DNA of 30,948 nucleotides from Chara braunii (GCA_003427395.1 BFEA01000219.1:2206061-2237008); one strand, 5' to 3'; positions 19,416 through 30,860 are shown, counted from the stretch's first letter. Program-made: numbers and translations. The notes: generated from the sequence alone by a model not told the origin.

Positions 19416-20035
19416 CAGAGCACCTACTCGCGTGTGCGCAATCTCAATATCCGCGATCATCAAATCACCCTTAGACTTGGCTTTCTTCGGCACTGAACTC
19501 CGTAGTGCTATGAGTTCATTGTCGAGCTCATCAAGGGAATCGTCCAGTGAGACAGAACAAAGTATTGTGTTAGGGTGGTATGGACGACGGGCGGAAGAAG
19601 AGTCATTCTCTGCCTTGAGGATCGAAGGGGTAGAAGGGGTTGTAAGCGTCTTACCTTTGTCTTTGTCTGAACTCTTCGACTCAGTAGGAGCAGAGGCTAC
19701 TCCTACTGGCTGCTCGCTTTTGGGTTTCGAATAAGCGGTCACCAAGTTATTACGTGCCTCACGGTACCACACTTAAGGCATTGGCGATTGTCCATCTTGG
19801 ACTGCCATTTCTTTCGTGTCATATTCATTTTTTCCCAAAGCCTCCCGAACGCAATGCCATGATGCTCCAGAAACGAGCGTGATCTCTTTTTCTTCTTCCA
19901 TTGGGTCTGACCTCCCTTGTTGGCCATTACGGCAATGACGTCACCCTTCCCATACTCACTGCCACCATTACCTCCTCCCTGAGACTCGTCGAGGGGTAAC
20001 ATCTCTACGATCTCATCGTCAAATAGCACAAGCAT
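19416..20035 (-). pseudogene. Gag nucleocapsid region with a broken zinc knuckle
   Basis: The frame 20035-19739 contains a Gly-rich stretch and a basic KKKKRSR stretch, then NRQCLKCGTVRH, the start of a C-x2-C-x4-H-x4-C zinc knuckle. The last Cys is missing and a stop follows at 19739. The overlapping frame 19772-19404 resumes with REARNNLVTAYSKPK, so a frameshift lies inside the knuckle. It continues as a Ser/Lys/Asp-rich linker to the protease. Normally this part binds the genomic RNA. Confidence 0.75.
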
Positions 20036-21043
20036 ATGGTCCTAAAGCTTTTGCCGCCAAAGGACCCGCTTGCCATATCCCCCAACCAGTCCCGATTTGA
20101 CTACCGAAGCGTAAGACCCTTTTACCTATGCGATCATCTGCTCTCTATGGAGAGCGAGATCGCGAAACTGTCGATAGTTATATTTTTCATACTTCGATTC
20201 TGCCGCGCGCTGTCTACGAATAGGCTCGGGCAAAGCATGTGAGTATATGTAGAGGACTTGGTTGTCCTGTAGGTTCAGTCGAGGTACATGCAACAGACGA
20301 TCCACTTCACGAGACAATGCATCGACAAAAGTCCAACGTTTTTTGCCTATAATGGTGAGTTCATCAAAGGTCTTATCAGTCGTCGTCTTATCTAGGAACC
20401 TCTCCTTAATCTTTTGGAGAAATTGTCTCAGAGTAAGTGTTTTGGCCCACGCACCAATATCCTCGAAGCCAGCAGCATTGGCCTCTGCCAACACCCACTC
20501 CTTGGCCACTCCTCCTAAACATGATGTAGAGAACGCGATCTGACTCTCATGCTCAGCGGGTGTTGTCCCGACGTAAGTCTGGATTTCAACGATCCACAGC
20601 AACAGGTTTTCTTCCTTTTTGTTGCTGTCGGTAAACGGTAACTTCATTTTTACCTTTTTCTTTCTTTTTAGGTTTCTCCGCTTCTTTGACCGGTTTTTCC
20701 CTCTTAGTCGGTTCTTCTTTCTTCTCGGTGAGTTCTTCTTTCTTCTTTGTCGGCTCCTCGGACTTTTCTTCGAGGGTCCGGGTTTCTCTTGCGTCACCTT
20801 CCGCATTGCAACTTTCATAAGTTTATCTTGTGGTGGTTTTTTTTCTACTTCCCGCTTCTTCTCCTCCTCAAAGTTCACCTTATCCTTACCTTTTATCATT
20901 CTCATCATATTTTCTAATGAGACAGTGTTAGAGTTTATCTTCCTTTCAAGATGAACAAGATAAGTCATGATAGATTGCAATATAAATGACAGATCAGTCT
21001 CAACTTCCTCAAAGTGAAACCGTTCCCTCATTTCCTCCAACAA
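20036..21043 (-). pseudogene. Ty3/gypsy gag capsid domain with a Lys/Arg-rich leader
   Basis: An open frame of 305 codons (21043-20126). Residues about 70-135 are an extreme Lys/Arg/Pro run. From about residue 135 comes the retrotransposon gag fold: LPFTDSNKKEENLLLWIVEI, FSTSCLGGVAKEWVLAEA, TLRQFLQKIKERFLDK, ALSREVDRLLHVPRLN and ALPEPIRRQRAAESKYEKY. This is the typical W...A...L-x-x-RF capsid layout. The frame stays open longer than any other gypsy part here, but a stop at 20126 and a frameshift near 20035 cut it from the zinc knuckle. Upstream a stop near 21050 separates it from the coiled-coil leader. Confidence 0.85.
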
Positions 21044-21054
21044 TTATCTTGTTG

Positions 21055-21400
21055 TTATCTCTTTTCTTTCCTTCTTCGGAACTCTTCAATCTTTCTTTTC
21101 TCTTCCCTTAGAGTATTTTCTAATTGTCTTACATTCTCCTCCATTAGTTCCACAGACAGTTGCGATTCCACTTTCTTTTCTTTTTTCTTCTTTTCTTCCT
21201 TTATTTTATTGTCCATTCTTTCTAACTGTTCGGCGACAAACCGGTCAAGAGCATTACGCCCTTGTCTGATGAGTTCCTCGACTCTCTTTCCGGTTTCCAT
21301 CATCTCAATAGCAGTCTCAGCGGCATCCAGTTCACCCTCTGCAACTCGCAGGTTGAACTGTCCGTGGACATGTTGTTCAGCTGTTGGACCGGCACCGTGT
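21055..21400 (-). pseudogene. N-terminal coiled-coil leader of the gypsy gag
   Basis: The frame 21303-21055 is almost wholly Glu/Lys/Arg with heptad Leu/Ile/Met (VEELIRQGRNALDRFVAEQL, then ELMEENVRQLENTL), a long coiled coil. The same frame extends upstream to about 21400 (AEQHVHGQFNLRVAEGELDA) before a stop. It is followed by a frameshift and stop before the capsid frame. It lies directly upstream of gag in minus sense and probably formed its N-terminus. Confidence 0.65.
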
Positions 21401-21754
21401 ATTCACCAAACAATTGTATAAAAATTTCCTTTAAAGTTTGCCTTCTTGCTTCAATTTGACAGTGAGTTTTCAATTCTCACCCATCGGCATCAGTATAGAC
21501 TATAAGAGGGATAGGGAAGAAGAGTAGTGGAATGAACAGCGTCATGATGGAGGCACATAGACATTTCCAGAGAGAGTTCATTTTCCTAAGCGTGTAGATG
21601 CCGCACAATAAATAAAATCAAAAGACAAAAATAAATTTTACAGCACACGCAACTTCTACAACAAGAATAATCAACAAAATAAATGAGTTCTCAATCAATT
21701 TCTCTATCCTAACTTTGTTGTTTGTTTTCTGTGTGATGTTGTCCTAGAGTTACA

Positions 21755-21773
21755 GGTACGGCAGCCATGACCA
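21755..21773 (-). promoter_or_regulatory. Candidate primer-binding site of the gypsy element
   Basis: On the minus strand a TGG-initiated 19-mer (TGGTCATGGCTGCCGTACC) starts one base after a CACA, the expected LTR-end/PBS arrangement, about 350 bases upstream of the gag leader. I could not match it to a particular tRNA 3' end, so this is positional evidence only. Confidence 0.3.
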
Positions 21774-21774
21774 A

Positions 21775-24214
21775 TGTGATCAAGACAACAACACACTTCT
21801 AAGTACACAAAGCAACCACAGACAAACAATAGGTAAGTAGAGAGTCAACACAACTACACAATCAATGGTTAGCTTCTTTTCTACCATTTGCAGATCAACA
21901 ACAAGTGCACACTATCACCCTCAGCAGCCTGTGTGCATGCCACGTGTCATCCCTGGCATGCCAACGCAGCAGTACTGCCACGTCGGCATCAACCACCGGC
22001 ACGGTCTACAAGGAGGGATGTCACGTTGCAATGCAGGTCTGTTACACACTCATCACAGGTATGCCTCGTCAAATACAGCAGCAACATACAACAACGACAC
22101 AGGTACGTGTCACATCAGACTGTGCCCTGCATTCCACATAAACAATGTGTCATATCAGCGGTACCAATCTCTCTCTGCACCAGCGCCATGTCAGCACATT
22201 GCCAACTAAGCTCTTGTCGACATCTTGAAATCTTCAGTGCAGTCACGTCATTATCTTCAAGGGACAGTTGCTCGCACGTGCAATATTACAATTTATAGAC
22301 CTGCGGTTTTTACCACGCGCGTTAATAAACGCATTTCATTTTGCACATGCGGCACTTCCACTTACCTGCGTGTCACGTCAGCACCTGACAACAAACAGCA
22401 GATTGCGATGAAGAAGTTCGCTTGGACACCAAGTTGAGAGACGGTTAATAGGGGCCTAAATATTCACCGTTTTCGTTGGCAATTACGGTGCGAATTTCAT
22501 CAAAATTTTTAAAAATGAACGATATGAGACCATACTGCAAACATCAAAAAAGGAAACAGGCAAAAAATACAGAAAAAAAAAAACAAAAAAATACTATAAA
22601 ACCCTAACACAAAGATATTGCCCGAGTCAAAATGAAGCGTCCAACGAATTCAACAAAATGCCAACTTTTTCATTATTGATCCAAACATGTCAAAACTGCA
22701 CACATTACGTACCATAAAGCATATATATATCACACAAAAAGAAAAACAAGAAAAAAGGCAAAAAATCAGCACAATATGACAGTTTCAGTGCAATTTGGTG
22801 CAAAATTCGTCGAAAATAACACCCCTGGTTAACCACGTGTGACCAAGTTGTAATCATGAATCCAGTCTGGCAAATACTCAGAAGTCGTCAAACATCAGTT
22901 GTCTCATTATTTGCATTAAAGTCTCTAAATCATGAAGTGATATCTCAAACAGTATCTCATTACCATCACAAGAAGAAAGTGGAGGGGGAATAGACAAAGG
23001 AGAAGATGAAAGATTACACAGTAATAATCCCTTCAGACCCCTCTCCTTCTCCGGGTTTCTTCCCTCTCCACGTCAATAATGATAATAAGTATATTCTTGA
23101 TCACACACAATAGTGTCACGTGGCACTTTATCTCGTGAAGACAATGAAGACCTAGTAGATTTCAGTGACGACGTCAACCTCAGGTGAGTATCCGAACTCC
23201 TTCATCCATAGATCCCGATGTTCCTCCTCCTCGCAACCATTCACCTCATGTAGACAACATGGACAATGCCACGTCAACATTCAAGACAGGTGGCATATGC
23301 CACATCAGCAACGAAGACCAATGACAGCACCACATCAGCATGCACTATAAACCAAAGGCAGCGCCACTTCAGCATGCAATGTAGACCAGAGGTAATGCCA
23401 CATCAGCGTGCAATGTAGACCAAAGGTAGCGCCATGTCAGCATGCAATGTAGACCAAAGATAACGCCACATCAGCATGCAATGTAGACCAGAGGTAACGC
23501 CACATCAGCATGCAATGTAAACCAGAGGTAGCGCCACATCAGCATGCAATGTAGACCAGTGGTAGCGCCACGTCAGCATGCCACCTCATCAAGTCTGGCG
23601 CGCAATGCAGAAAGCTCCAACATGTTGCCTCCCACTTGTGTCGTTGTCCGCATCCCCAATGCACAGTCAACGTCTAGCCAGTGTCCAGCCAGCATAATAT
23701 CAGCGTCTAGTCAAAGTCGAGCCAGCGTCAAAGTAGCATAGCAAGACTGAATGTTGACCACCTCGAGACCAGTCTTTAAGTAGCGTTTGACGAGACTCCT
23801 TGGCCTCGGGTCCCCTCCCCTCAGTCATCCAGATTGCTTCACAGTCGAAGGCCAGGATTGTACAGTTACAGATTTTTCCCCTTTGACCTGGTGTTGCCTG
23901 GGTACCTGCATACAAACAAATATACGTGTCCGACCGGCGGCCTGGGCTGGGTACACTTGACTTTGACTGTTGGGGTTTCCAGCAGTTGACTTTTATCAAT
24001 TATTCCTCGTCTAGGCCCTGAATCTTTGTTGGGTTTTGTTTTCCCGTTTTGGTCTGGGCCCGGGTGTGGCCTGGCAAGGCCTTCAGATTCCACGAGGCTT
24101 ACTACATGGGTTATTGCAGTTGCAGTGAGTGGAGAGGTATCTGATTATGTCCCTCTTTCTCTGATTCTAATCATTGCGATGAGCAGAAGCAAGTCATAGT
24201 CATTAAGTGTGACA
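21775..24214 (-). repeat. Candidate 5' LTR of the minus-strand gypsy element
   Basis: Read on the minus strand, the stretch starts with TGTCACAC (plus 24207-24214), a common plant LTR start, and ends in CACA at 21775, just before the candidate primer site. Its length would be about 2.4 kb. It has no convincing gene, AT-rich stretches (22440-22850), many CACGT/CACAT-CAGC motifs and a 34-bp minisatellite. The partner 3' LTR should lie left of the window, so I cannot confirm it by self-comparison. Confidence 0.38.
23342..23579. repeat. 34-bp minisatellite, seven units
   Basis: Unit starts at 23342, 23376, 23410, 23444, 23478, 23512 and 23546, exactly 34 bases apart. The consensus combines GCAATGTAGACCAGAGGTA with GCGCCACATCAGCAT. 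A more diverged partial copy precedes it near 23308. Each unit carries GCCACRTCAGC, and some carry the ACGT-core form (CCACGTCAGC). Motifs of this type also occur singly at about 21951, 21978 and 22374. It lies in the candidate LTR, where tandem enhancer-like repeats are common. Confidence 0.9.
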
Positions 24215-24224
24215 AACATTATAC

Positions 24225-24281
24225 TTTTTTTTTTTTCTTTTTTTTTACTTTTTTTTTTTCTTTTTTTTTTCTTTTTTTTTC
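24225..24281 (+). repeat. Poly(T) tract interrupted by single C or A
   Basis: Roughly 57 bases of T broken by isolated C and one A, followed by CAG and a G-rich run (24282-24300). Read on the minus strand it is an A-rich tail. It begins about ten bases beyond the proposed gypsy LTR edge. It may be an old retroposon tail or a simple repeat. Confidence 0.8.
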
Positions 24282-25062
24282 AGGAAAGTGGGGGGATGGG
24301 GACGCGAGCATGATCCAATCTATTCGTGTGGCGCAATACGTGCTAGGAACTGGGGCCAACGTCCCTTGTGAAAATACACCGAGCACTTTGAGATACCGGG
24401 AACAATACCTAGCTTCGGCTAACTAGTCCAGACGATTAAGAAGAATTCATAGAACAGTTTCTTACCTCATATCAAAAATATCAATATTATGAGTAACAAT
24501 AAGTCAGTACCAACCAAGGTTTTCATGTTCCTAACCACTCATTCCGCAGTCCCCCGCGGCGAAGACAACGGGGAGTGGAACCAACCTCCTCAACTGTGAA
24601 GGTGGACTTCGCCCAATCCTCACTATTGACCTTACCCCCCCCCAGGTGCAGCACTTCCCTTCAAGAAACTACGTCCATAGGGTAGGACTCCCTTGCTTAC
24701 CCACAACCCACGTTCACCCACCCAATAAAGAGACCTCGCGGCATGACCCATGAAGTCACACCCTTTTCCCACAGAGGAAAAAAACAACCCCCTTCCCCTG
24801 AACTGCCTCAACGACCCCAGTTCAGGGCAAGCCCCTAGCCAGTCACCCCTACTCCCTCAAGAGCATACAGTTCCCTAACCATTTCGCTATTGAAAAAGGC
24901 ATAGACGACAATTTCCCTCATATTCGCCTTTTTTAGTTTTTTTTTTAATCTCGTTTAAGGAGAACATTTATTGTTCATTAGTGATTTTTTTTCACCATTT
25001 TTATATCTTCTTATCTGAAACTTTTTTAGAACTTATAAACAGATTCCAGCACCGTACAAAGA
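24282..25062. other. Intergenic sequence, no gene seen
   Basis: No open frame or repeat is recognised. It holds a nine-C run near 24636-24645 and T-rich stretches from about 24930 to 25000. Short complementary strings such as CCCCG and CGGGG near 24555-24580 are not convincing as a defined element. Confidence 0.4.
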
Positions 25063-25552
25063 CTTGTCATACACATCGTAGGGTGCTACTTTTCGCAAAT
25101 CCCAAGAAATACATGAACCCTTTAACAGTACACTGCTAAATCCTCTATCCATAGCCTGTTCTGCAGTAACAATACCACTATCTACAAGTTGTTGTTTCCA
25201 AGTACGATTGTTTGTTAACATTTCTTCTACTTTTTTATACAGGAAACAAACTGCTATGAAAATAGAAAAGATCTTTGCTTAAGCCCAACAACAAATTTTG
25301 TGCAAGTCCACCTTTTGTGTATAACTAGCATGCATTCTTGCTCCCTGACTCTTTCATAAATTTCTAAAATATTTTCTCGTTCTTCAAAAGTCCAAAGTAA
25401 AAGGGTCAATGCTCCTACATCCATAACACGGGTGATTGATGCAGGGAGATGATTTAAGATCTAGGTAATCTCAAAACATCACACTTATATATATTGAGTT
25501 TCGCAGTTACATTTTTTTTTTTTACAGCTAAAAAATAAGCATGTTCCTATGT
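25063..25552 (-). pseudogene. nad7: Decayed copy of mitochondrial NADH dehydrogenase subunit 7 (nad7)
   Basis: Minus-strand translation, joining frames only for recognition, follows NAD7 of complex I in order. EHAYFLA (about 25525-25546) comes first, then LRNSIYISVMF, EIT-stop-ILNHL, [43 protein letters not shown] and [19 protein letters not shown]. The open end piece (25221-25033) follows, with [16 protein letters not shown] and [13 protein letters not shown]; similarity stops near 25063. At least three frameshifts, in-frame stops and an A tract replacing several codons rule out function. It covers roughly the middle third of the protein. The surroundings are transposon-rich and non-mitochondrial, so this is best explained as a nuclear insertion of mitochondrial DNA. 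Confidence 0.85.
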
Positions 25553-25889
25553 TATTTGATCCTCCTTCATAAAATTTGAGGCACGCACCCTGAAAGGGTT
25601 GCAGGCCCTTGCCTGGATCTATTTGGTTCATCACATTAATGTATGTGTGAGTCTGCAAACCTTTAGTAAGTTCACTTATAATCTTAACTCTCGTTGAAGG
25701 ATCATATGGTTAAACCATCAGTACTCATCCCATCTATCCTGAGTGCGCGCACTATTAAGCCACTAGCTCATATGAACCTAAGTTGACAAAGCTATCTTCC
25801 AAGACTAATTATTTTTTTTCATAGTCACCTTTTGTGTTCACTGTGGCCTCAGGTTTGAAGCGTCGTGGTTTTATTGTGTAAACCGTTAA
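25553..25889. other. Flank of the nad7 relic, possibly more organelle-derived DNA
   Basis: No gene is recognised. The relic loses similarity at about 25552, so this stretch is either former intron or other mitochondrial sequence, or the nuclear flank. I cannot decide by eye. Confidence 0.3.
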
Positions 25890-26260
25890 GAACAGGAGTT
25901 TAGTTTAAGTTAAAACTGACTTTTTGAAGAAGAAAAAAGTAGCGAAATTGACCCAAGTTGAACTTCCAAAAATAATCAACATTTTTAACATTTTTGCCTC
26001 CTTGAGATATCGAACCATTGATAGTGTAGCGTCTTAGGGACACCAAACTATCAGTTATAATTTATTTTTTTTTTACCCTCGGATGATACTGTATTTTGAA
26101 AGGACATTACGTTGAGGTACATTAGATAGTCTGGTGTCCCCAGGATGCAGCACTATCAATGGTCATATACAGTGTGACCGTAAACTACTTAAACTTTTTA
26201 AAAATGTCAGTTCTAATTTATAACTAAATTTCGGTTTGACCCATTAGTATTTCGGAGGCA
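25890..26260. mobile_element. Fold-back element: long imperfect inverted repeat
   Basis: The strongest arms are 26014-26052 and 26125-26163, 39 bases each, complementary at about 33 positions by eye (shared core ACCATTGATAGTG, then GGGACACCA and ACTATC). Weaker complementarity continues outward: TTTAGTT and AACTGAC on the left near 25901-25920 match the reverse complement of 26205-26230. The loop is about 72 bases and includes a T run. This resembles a MITE or fold-back transposon without coding capacity. Ends and target duplication are not defined. Confidence 0.55.
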
Positions 26261-27086
26261 CTTGTACCCAAGGTCCCCAATGCCCTGCGCGTCAAAAAAG
26301 AAAACAAACGATGTCGGTCTCGTTTTGGTTGGTTCCGCCAACCATTTGCTCTAATTGTCGACCCCTGAAATTTACAACATGTGTATGTTAGCAGCAACAA
26401 ACGTTTGTAAAGGCACTAAGAAGTTTAAGGTAGATGTAATAAGAGAACAAAACTAGGATAAGAAAAAAGAAAGAAAGTCAGGTTGTTCCTCACTGCATTA
26501 TGCTATTACTTCATAACTTTAGAGACTTGATGGAGGAGTCATGTGACATTGTGAAAAAATATATCCAGCATGTGATTGTTGTATTGTCTGGTAGTTCTAC
26601 GCCTAAGGGTCTCAAATATAGAATGTCCCCTAAATGAGAAAGGGAGCATATTTACAAAAGTTTTTTGCATGAAGCACCTATGTCCTTTTCATCTTATCGT
26701 TGCAACATAGCGCTAATCGCATATTAACTAGCATCTGTAGTGACAAAGAACATCTTAGTGGGATCAACAATCATTAGGTAGATAATTGATTAGTTACACT
26801 TTTGAATCTGTGTCATAGACGCTTTCTCAACAATTGTCCCAAGGCACATTTTTCTATAATAGTCTCCTAAATGATATAGGTTTAGTTATACAAGAGAGGT
26901 TTAAAATAAACTTCTTGTAGGTGGTAAATTGTCCTATGAAAAATCTAACTCCTTTCACAAACTTAGAAAGATATTAATCTCTGATTCAGCGACTTTTTTT
27001 TTTCCAGGTTGTAATCGATCCTTACTGATAATGCGGCGAAATACACCACCACAGATTGGACTAACTCACACTTAAACATAAATATC
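26261..27086. other. Intergenic sequence, no gene seen
   Basis: AT-rich, without a supported open frame, repeat or structure. Confidence 0.4.
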
Positions 27087-27260
27087 ATGTGCCCCGGACC
27101 CGGACATCAGACACCGGACATAGAGCTCGGACCAGTGTATGGATTAATCCGCACGTCCGATGAACTGGACATGGATCAGGACAACCGGACATACGGACCG
27201 GCAGAATCCGGTTATGAGAGAACAGGTTCGGATGCCCGGATAAGAAAAAAAAAAAAAAAA
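27087..27260 (+). repeat. CCGGAC-rich module ending in an A tract
   Basis: GC-richer than its surroundings. CCGGACAT-type strings occur near 27101, 27112 and 27187, with variants CGGACC near 27130 and 27196, CGTCCGATG near 27154 and CCCGGATAAG at the end. It closes with about 17 A (27244-27260). The composition change and A tail suggest a small retroposed unit such as a SINE. No A/B box or tRNA-like head is identified. Confidence 0.4.
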
Positions 27261-28997
27261 ACGCTACTGTAGTTATCTAGCTGGTGTTATCCGACGTATC
27301 TTGAACACACTCACATACACACACAGTGTCGTACACACGCACACAACTGCAAGAACAATGGAAGGGGTACCCCAAGGAAAACAAAAACTGTCTAATTATA
27401 AAATTGCCTTAATATATTGGACTGTCTCATCTCAAATGCTCTCGCTGTCTGCAATATGAAAGAACCTGCTTTTATAAGTTTTTGTCTAAAAATTAGTTTT
27501 TTCTTCCAAATACATGTATTTGTTGAAGATGGAATGGAAGTCTAGACGAGTTTATGAAATACTTGAATTACACTTTCATTTTACTACAACAAATATATTC
27601 TAATAAAGATCGGATTAACCTATTTATGATTGAAATCCTTATACAAAATAACAATTCAACTAAAATAATTCATGAACTCATTCAAGGTTGCATTTCATCT
27701 CTAGCATGCAGTTCAAACAAGAAGAGATAACCAACTCTTGAAAGGAAAGTTTTCAAGTAAGACGCAATTTTTTGAAAGAGGAATTACCTTTTCTTAGATG
27801 TAATGAAAATTTTTATTTTCAAATGTGATTTTATTATGAATGATTATTTAATTTTATGATTTATTTATTTTTTTCGGTTTTATCTTTAATTTTTACATCT
27901 TCTCCATAGTATTTCTGATGCTTTCGATGATGTTATTCAAGTATATGATAACAAAGGTATCAAACCATTCTCTAAAAACAACATAAAAAATCATAGGAAA
28001 GCGACTCAGACTATGCTACATCAATATGTAAGTTTGTGCATGTGTATTTATATGTGTAAATGGATTATTGTTCTATTGTTTGTGGATAACCCGCAAAGAT
28101 AGAAGATTTCATAACATTCAGTAGCAGGTTTCGAACTTAAGGGTCCAAATTAGACACTTCATACTAACGATCGTTGCAGCAAAATGGGTGACTCTGAAAG
28201 AGAAATTTGCATTAAAGGAGATGGCGGTCGAATACTTGAATAAGAGATGGCATGCCCATATTTTGTGGCTTCAGTACTCCAAATACCTGTGGAACATTAT
28301 CCCGTTCAGTTTTCAGCACCTGCATTTTTATAATTCTATTTTCATTTAGTAATCTTTTGTCTCTTCTACCACAACCTTTCTCACTCTCTCCCTCCAAGTT
28401 TTATTTCATATGGACACTTCACCTGGTGCTACCTTCTTTGTCTCTCAGGCTACCTGCTCTTAACTGCTACCTCAATGTTGTTCTACAAGAATTTCAACGT
28501 ACTACTTTAGTTTAACTCATATTAAGTCTTCTAATACCCTCGCCCATCAATCTTTAGACCATTTATCTGCAGTTAACTAGTTTTCAACTAATACTACTAG
28601 GTTCCGATATTGTTACTATTTTAAGTGCAACTCGTACTTCTTCATATCTTATATTCTTTGACAACTCTACTTTATAGTAAGTCAATCTCAAACCCAATTT
28701 TTAGACTTGATAGACAATTACCTCAACTTTGTGGTGCAAGTTTCTCAATTCACTTCAACATTGTTCATAGACTTCTACCTCATCTCGGTTTTACCAGTTT
28801 CTCTTTCTACCTTTAGCCTCTCCCAGACCTAGCCCGGAACACCTTTTCTCCTAAACTTTATTGTTTATTACTGCAACTAACTGAGTCTCTATTATTATTT
28901 AGGCGGTTTGAGGCGGAGAGGTTTTTTGCATAATGTTTATCCAAACATAAGAGAAGTTGGTTAATGCTCACAGTCTAATCATTTTATTATTGTGTCA
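27261..28997. other. AT-rich intergenic sequence, no gene seen
   Basis: Mostly A/T-rich. The short open frames (for example 28252-28515) have no recognisable content, and I see no repeat structure. Confidence 0.4.
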
Positions 28998-29161
28998 TCA
29001 AGGGACATTGGACCTGGTTTTCTGCAGGCGAAACTCCCCACCAATGGACAACAGCCACCCACGAGACATATTGATCCAGTCGGTTCTCTTACCACTACTA
29101 GATCGCAAGGGGCTAAAGGATGTAAAAAAAAAACGGGTGGCCGCGCTGCTGAAAAAAAAAA
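28998..29161 (+). mobile_element. Second LINE-type 3' tail
   Basis: 28998-29053 aligns with 16740-16795 of the LINE 3' UTR: TCAAGGGAC-TTGGACC, then a T-rich stretch, GCAGG-GA, CTCC-CAC-AAT-GA. Identity is about three quarters by eye. As there, A runs follow (29124-29133 and 29152-29161). It is probably a 5'-truncated related copy. The plus-strand open frame through it (28957-29445) is not called a gene. Confidence 0.5.
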
Positions 29162-30491
29162 GTTATGATGGCATCGAATTGGTTCGTTGTGCAAGGGAGT
29201 GCGCATATTTCATCACTGGGGTGTGCCATAACCATAGCATGCTCCTGACCTCCGTCAGTTCGATGTTGGTCTCAATGGTTGACATTTTTGATCTGATGAT
29301 TATCTTAGGTGACAATTTATTTGGCTTATGTCTTTGTCCGTCTTTCTGTGTTTGCAAACACACGTATCATCAATTGCAACTTGAAGTGTCATTGACAACA
29401 TGGCTAAGAGATCGAGTGTGTGTCCCATGGTTTTTGTGGCCTTAAATGACAGGGTGGGCGAGTTGTACATAGATTGTTATACCTACGAATTTGAGATGAA
29501 GGGATTGATGTATGATGGGTCACCTTGTAAATGGAGGATAGTAGGATTATAGTAGCTATCTAAGAGGCAAGGCAGACTTAATTGCCTCAAGTAGCATGAT
29601 TGGTTTCCAACTTGGTTCAGTGGGAGTTTTTCCCATGAAGAGTATGTGTGAGGGGTAAATGAAACTCATCGGGATGTTGACCGTAACCATGGGTGATGCG
29701 TTATAGATGTTTAAGAATCATACTTTCAAGTTTGGCACTTTCATCATATATTTTTGAACTTAATGGAGTATTTGAATTCGTGTATCTTTGCTTTTCGTTC
29801 TCATGCTTCAAATTGTCTACGTCAACCAGTCCTCCTTTTCTCTTCTCACATTTAAAGTGGTTTACTATAGAGTAATAATCATAATGGTATGTGAAAGAGG
29901 TGATATTGCATAGGTTTATGGATATGCATACAATGCAACAGATTTTCGTTTTATTTTTGTCTTCGTTTTTATACTATGCTAAGTATTTCCTTTTCGTATT
30001 TATGGACTCGTGAGTTTCATCGTTGAAAATGCAGGAGCCATGCTAGTAATCATCCTTGGGTCGTGACTCTCGATGAGCAGGGTCATCGTACGCCCTGAAG
30101 TGTACACTCAACCATATTCTTTCTTTCATTTTTTCATAGGTGGACTTCACCACAGGAGCCCACTTAAGGAGGTGATAGGAGCATCCTCCCTAAGTGAGGC
30201 CTGCGTATAAGTTTTCATCTATTGGTGGGGAGTGACAAAAAGGACAAATTTTTTATAGGTACTAAGAACACCAAGCCTGTTCCTTTGTTCCAAGAGACCA
30301 TTTATTCATAGGTATTAAGAAAACCAAGGCCTTCGAACATTGAGGCAAATGGAGGGGCTCAAAGGAAGATCAGGAACACAGAGGCTCGCCCATCAACTAC
30401 TGGAAGGGCTACCTTACCACACTATGCCGTTAACATTTCCTAAAGGATGTTTCCTAAACCACCACTACCTTCTTATACCACAGCCGCGAGC
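29162..30491. other. Intergenic sequence, no gene seen
   Basis: No recognisable protein, RNA gene or ordered repeat. Two related strings, TAGGTACTAAGAACACCAAG (about 30256) and TAGGTATTAAGAAAACCAAG (about 30309), are 53 bases apart and may be a short duplication. Confidence 0.4.
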
Positions 30492-30546
30492 GAGGTCCAC
30501 GAGTTTCAAAGGTCGGTATCGTAACGAAGATTATCGACGAAAATTA
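30492..30546 (+). repeat. 55-base segment repeated at the window end
   Basis: It matches 30894-30948 base for base wherever that copy is not N, apart from a few differences near its middle. Both copies are 55 bases long. See the end feature. Confidence 0.75.
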
Positions 30547-30826
30547 TCAACGGTGGCCCAACGACAACCCGGCCCCCGAAGAACGTTGTATAGGTTAGAT
30601 TCTCGCTTAAGACTACATTGTAAAAGGTATTAGTGGTTTTAAACCACCAGTACCTTTCCCCGCTTGAAAATCAATTCCGCGGCGGTTGACATGGATGGTT
30701 GGGAAGTGAACGCCTGGTCGCTTCCAAAGGACCGAGCTACGTCCCTACAAAAAAAAGCAAAAAAAAAAAAAACGTGAATTACGATATTCATTTTTTTTAA
30801 TGAAAAATAAAGAAAAAAAACAGTTA

Positions 30827-30860
30827 AGTGTCTNNNGNGNGNNGNGGGNGGGGGGGGGGN

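Noticed and set aside
20619-20954. Phe/Leu-rich plus-strand ORF resembling membrane helices
   Set aside because: It is the antisense of the Lys/Arg/Glu-rich gag leader, whose AAG/GAA codons read as CTT/TTC.
23342-23579. CRISPR-like or coding repeat in the 34-bp array
   Set aside because: The units are head-to-tail with no spacers, and the period is not a multiple of three.
25033-25221. Functional nad7 exon
   Set aside because: The open piece is flanked by clear nad7 sequence containing frameshifts, stops and an A tract, so it is a relic.
28957-29445. 162-codon plus-strand ORF
   Set aside because: It runs through a LINE 3' tail and A tracts and has no recognisable domain.
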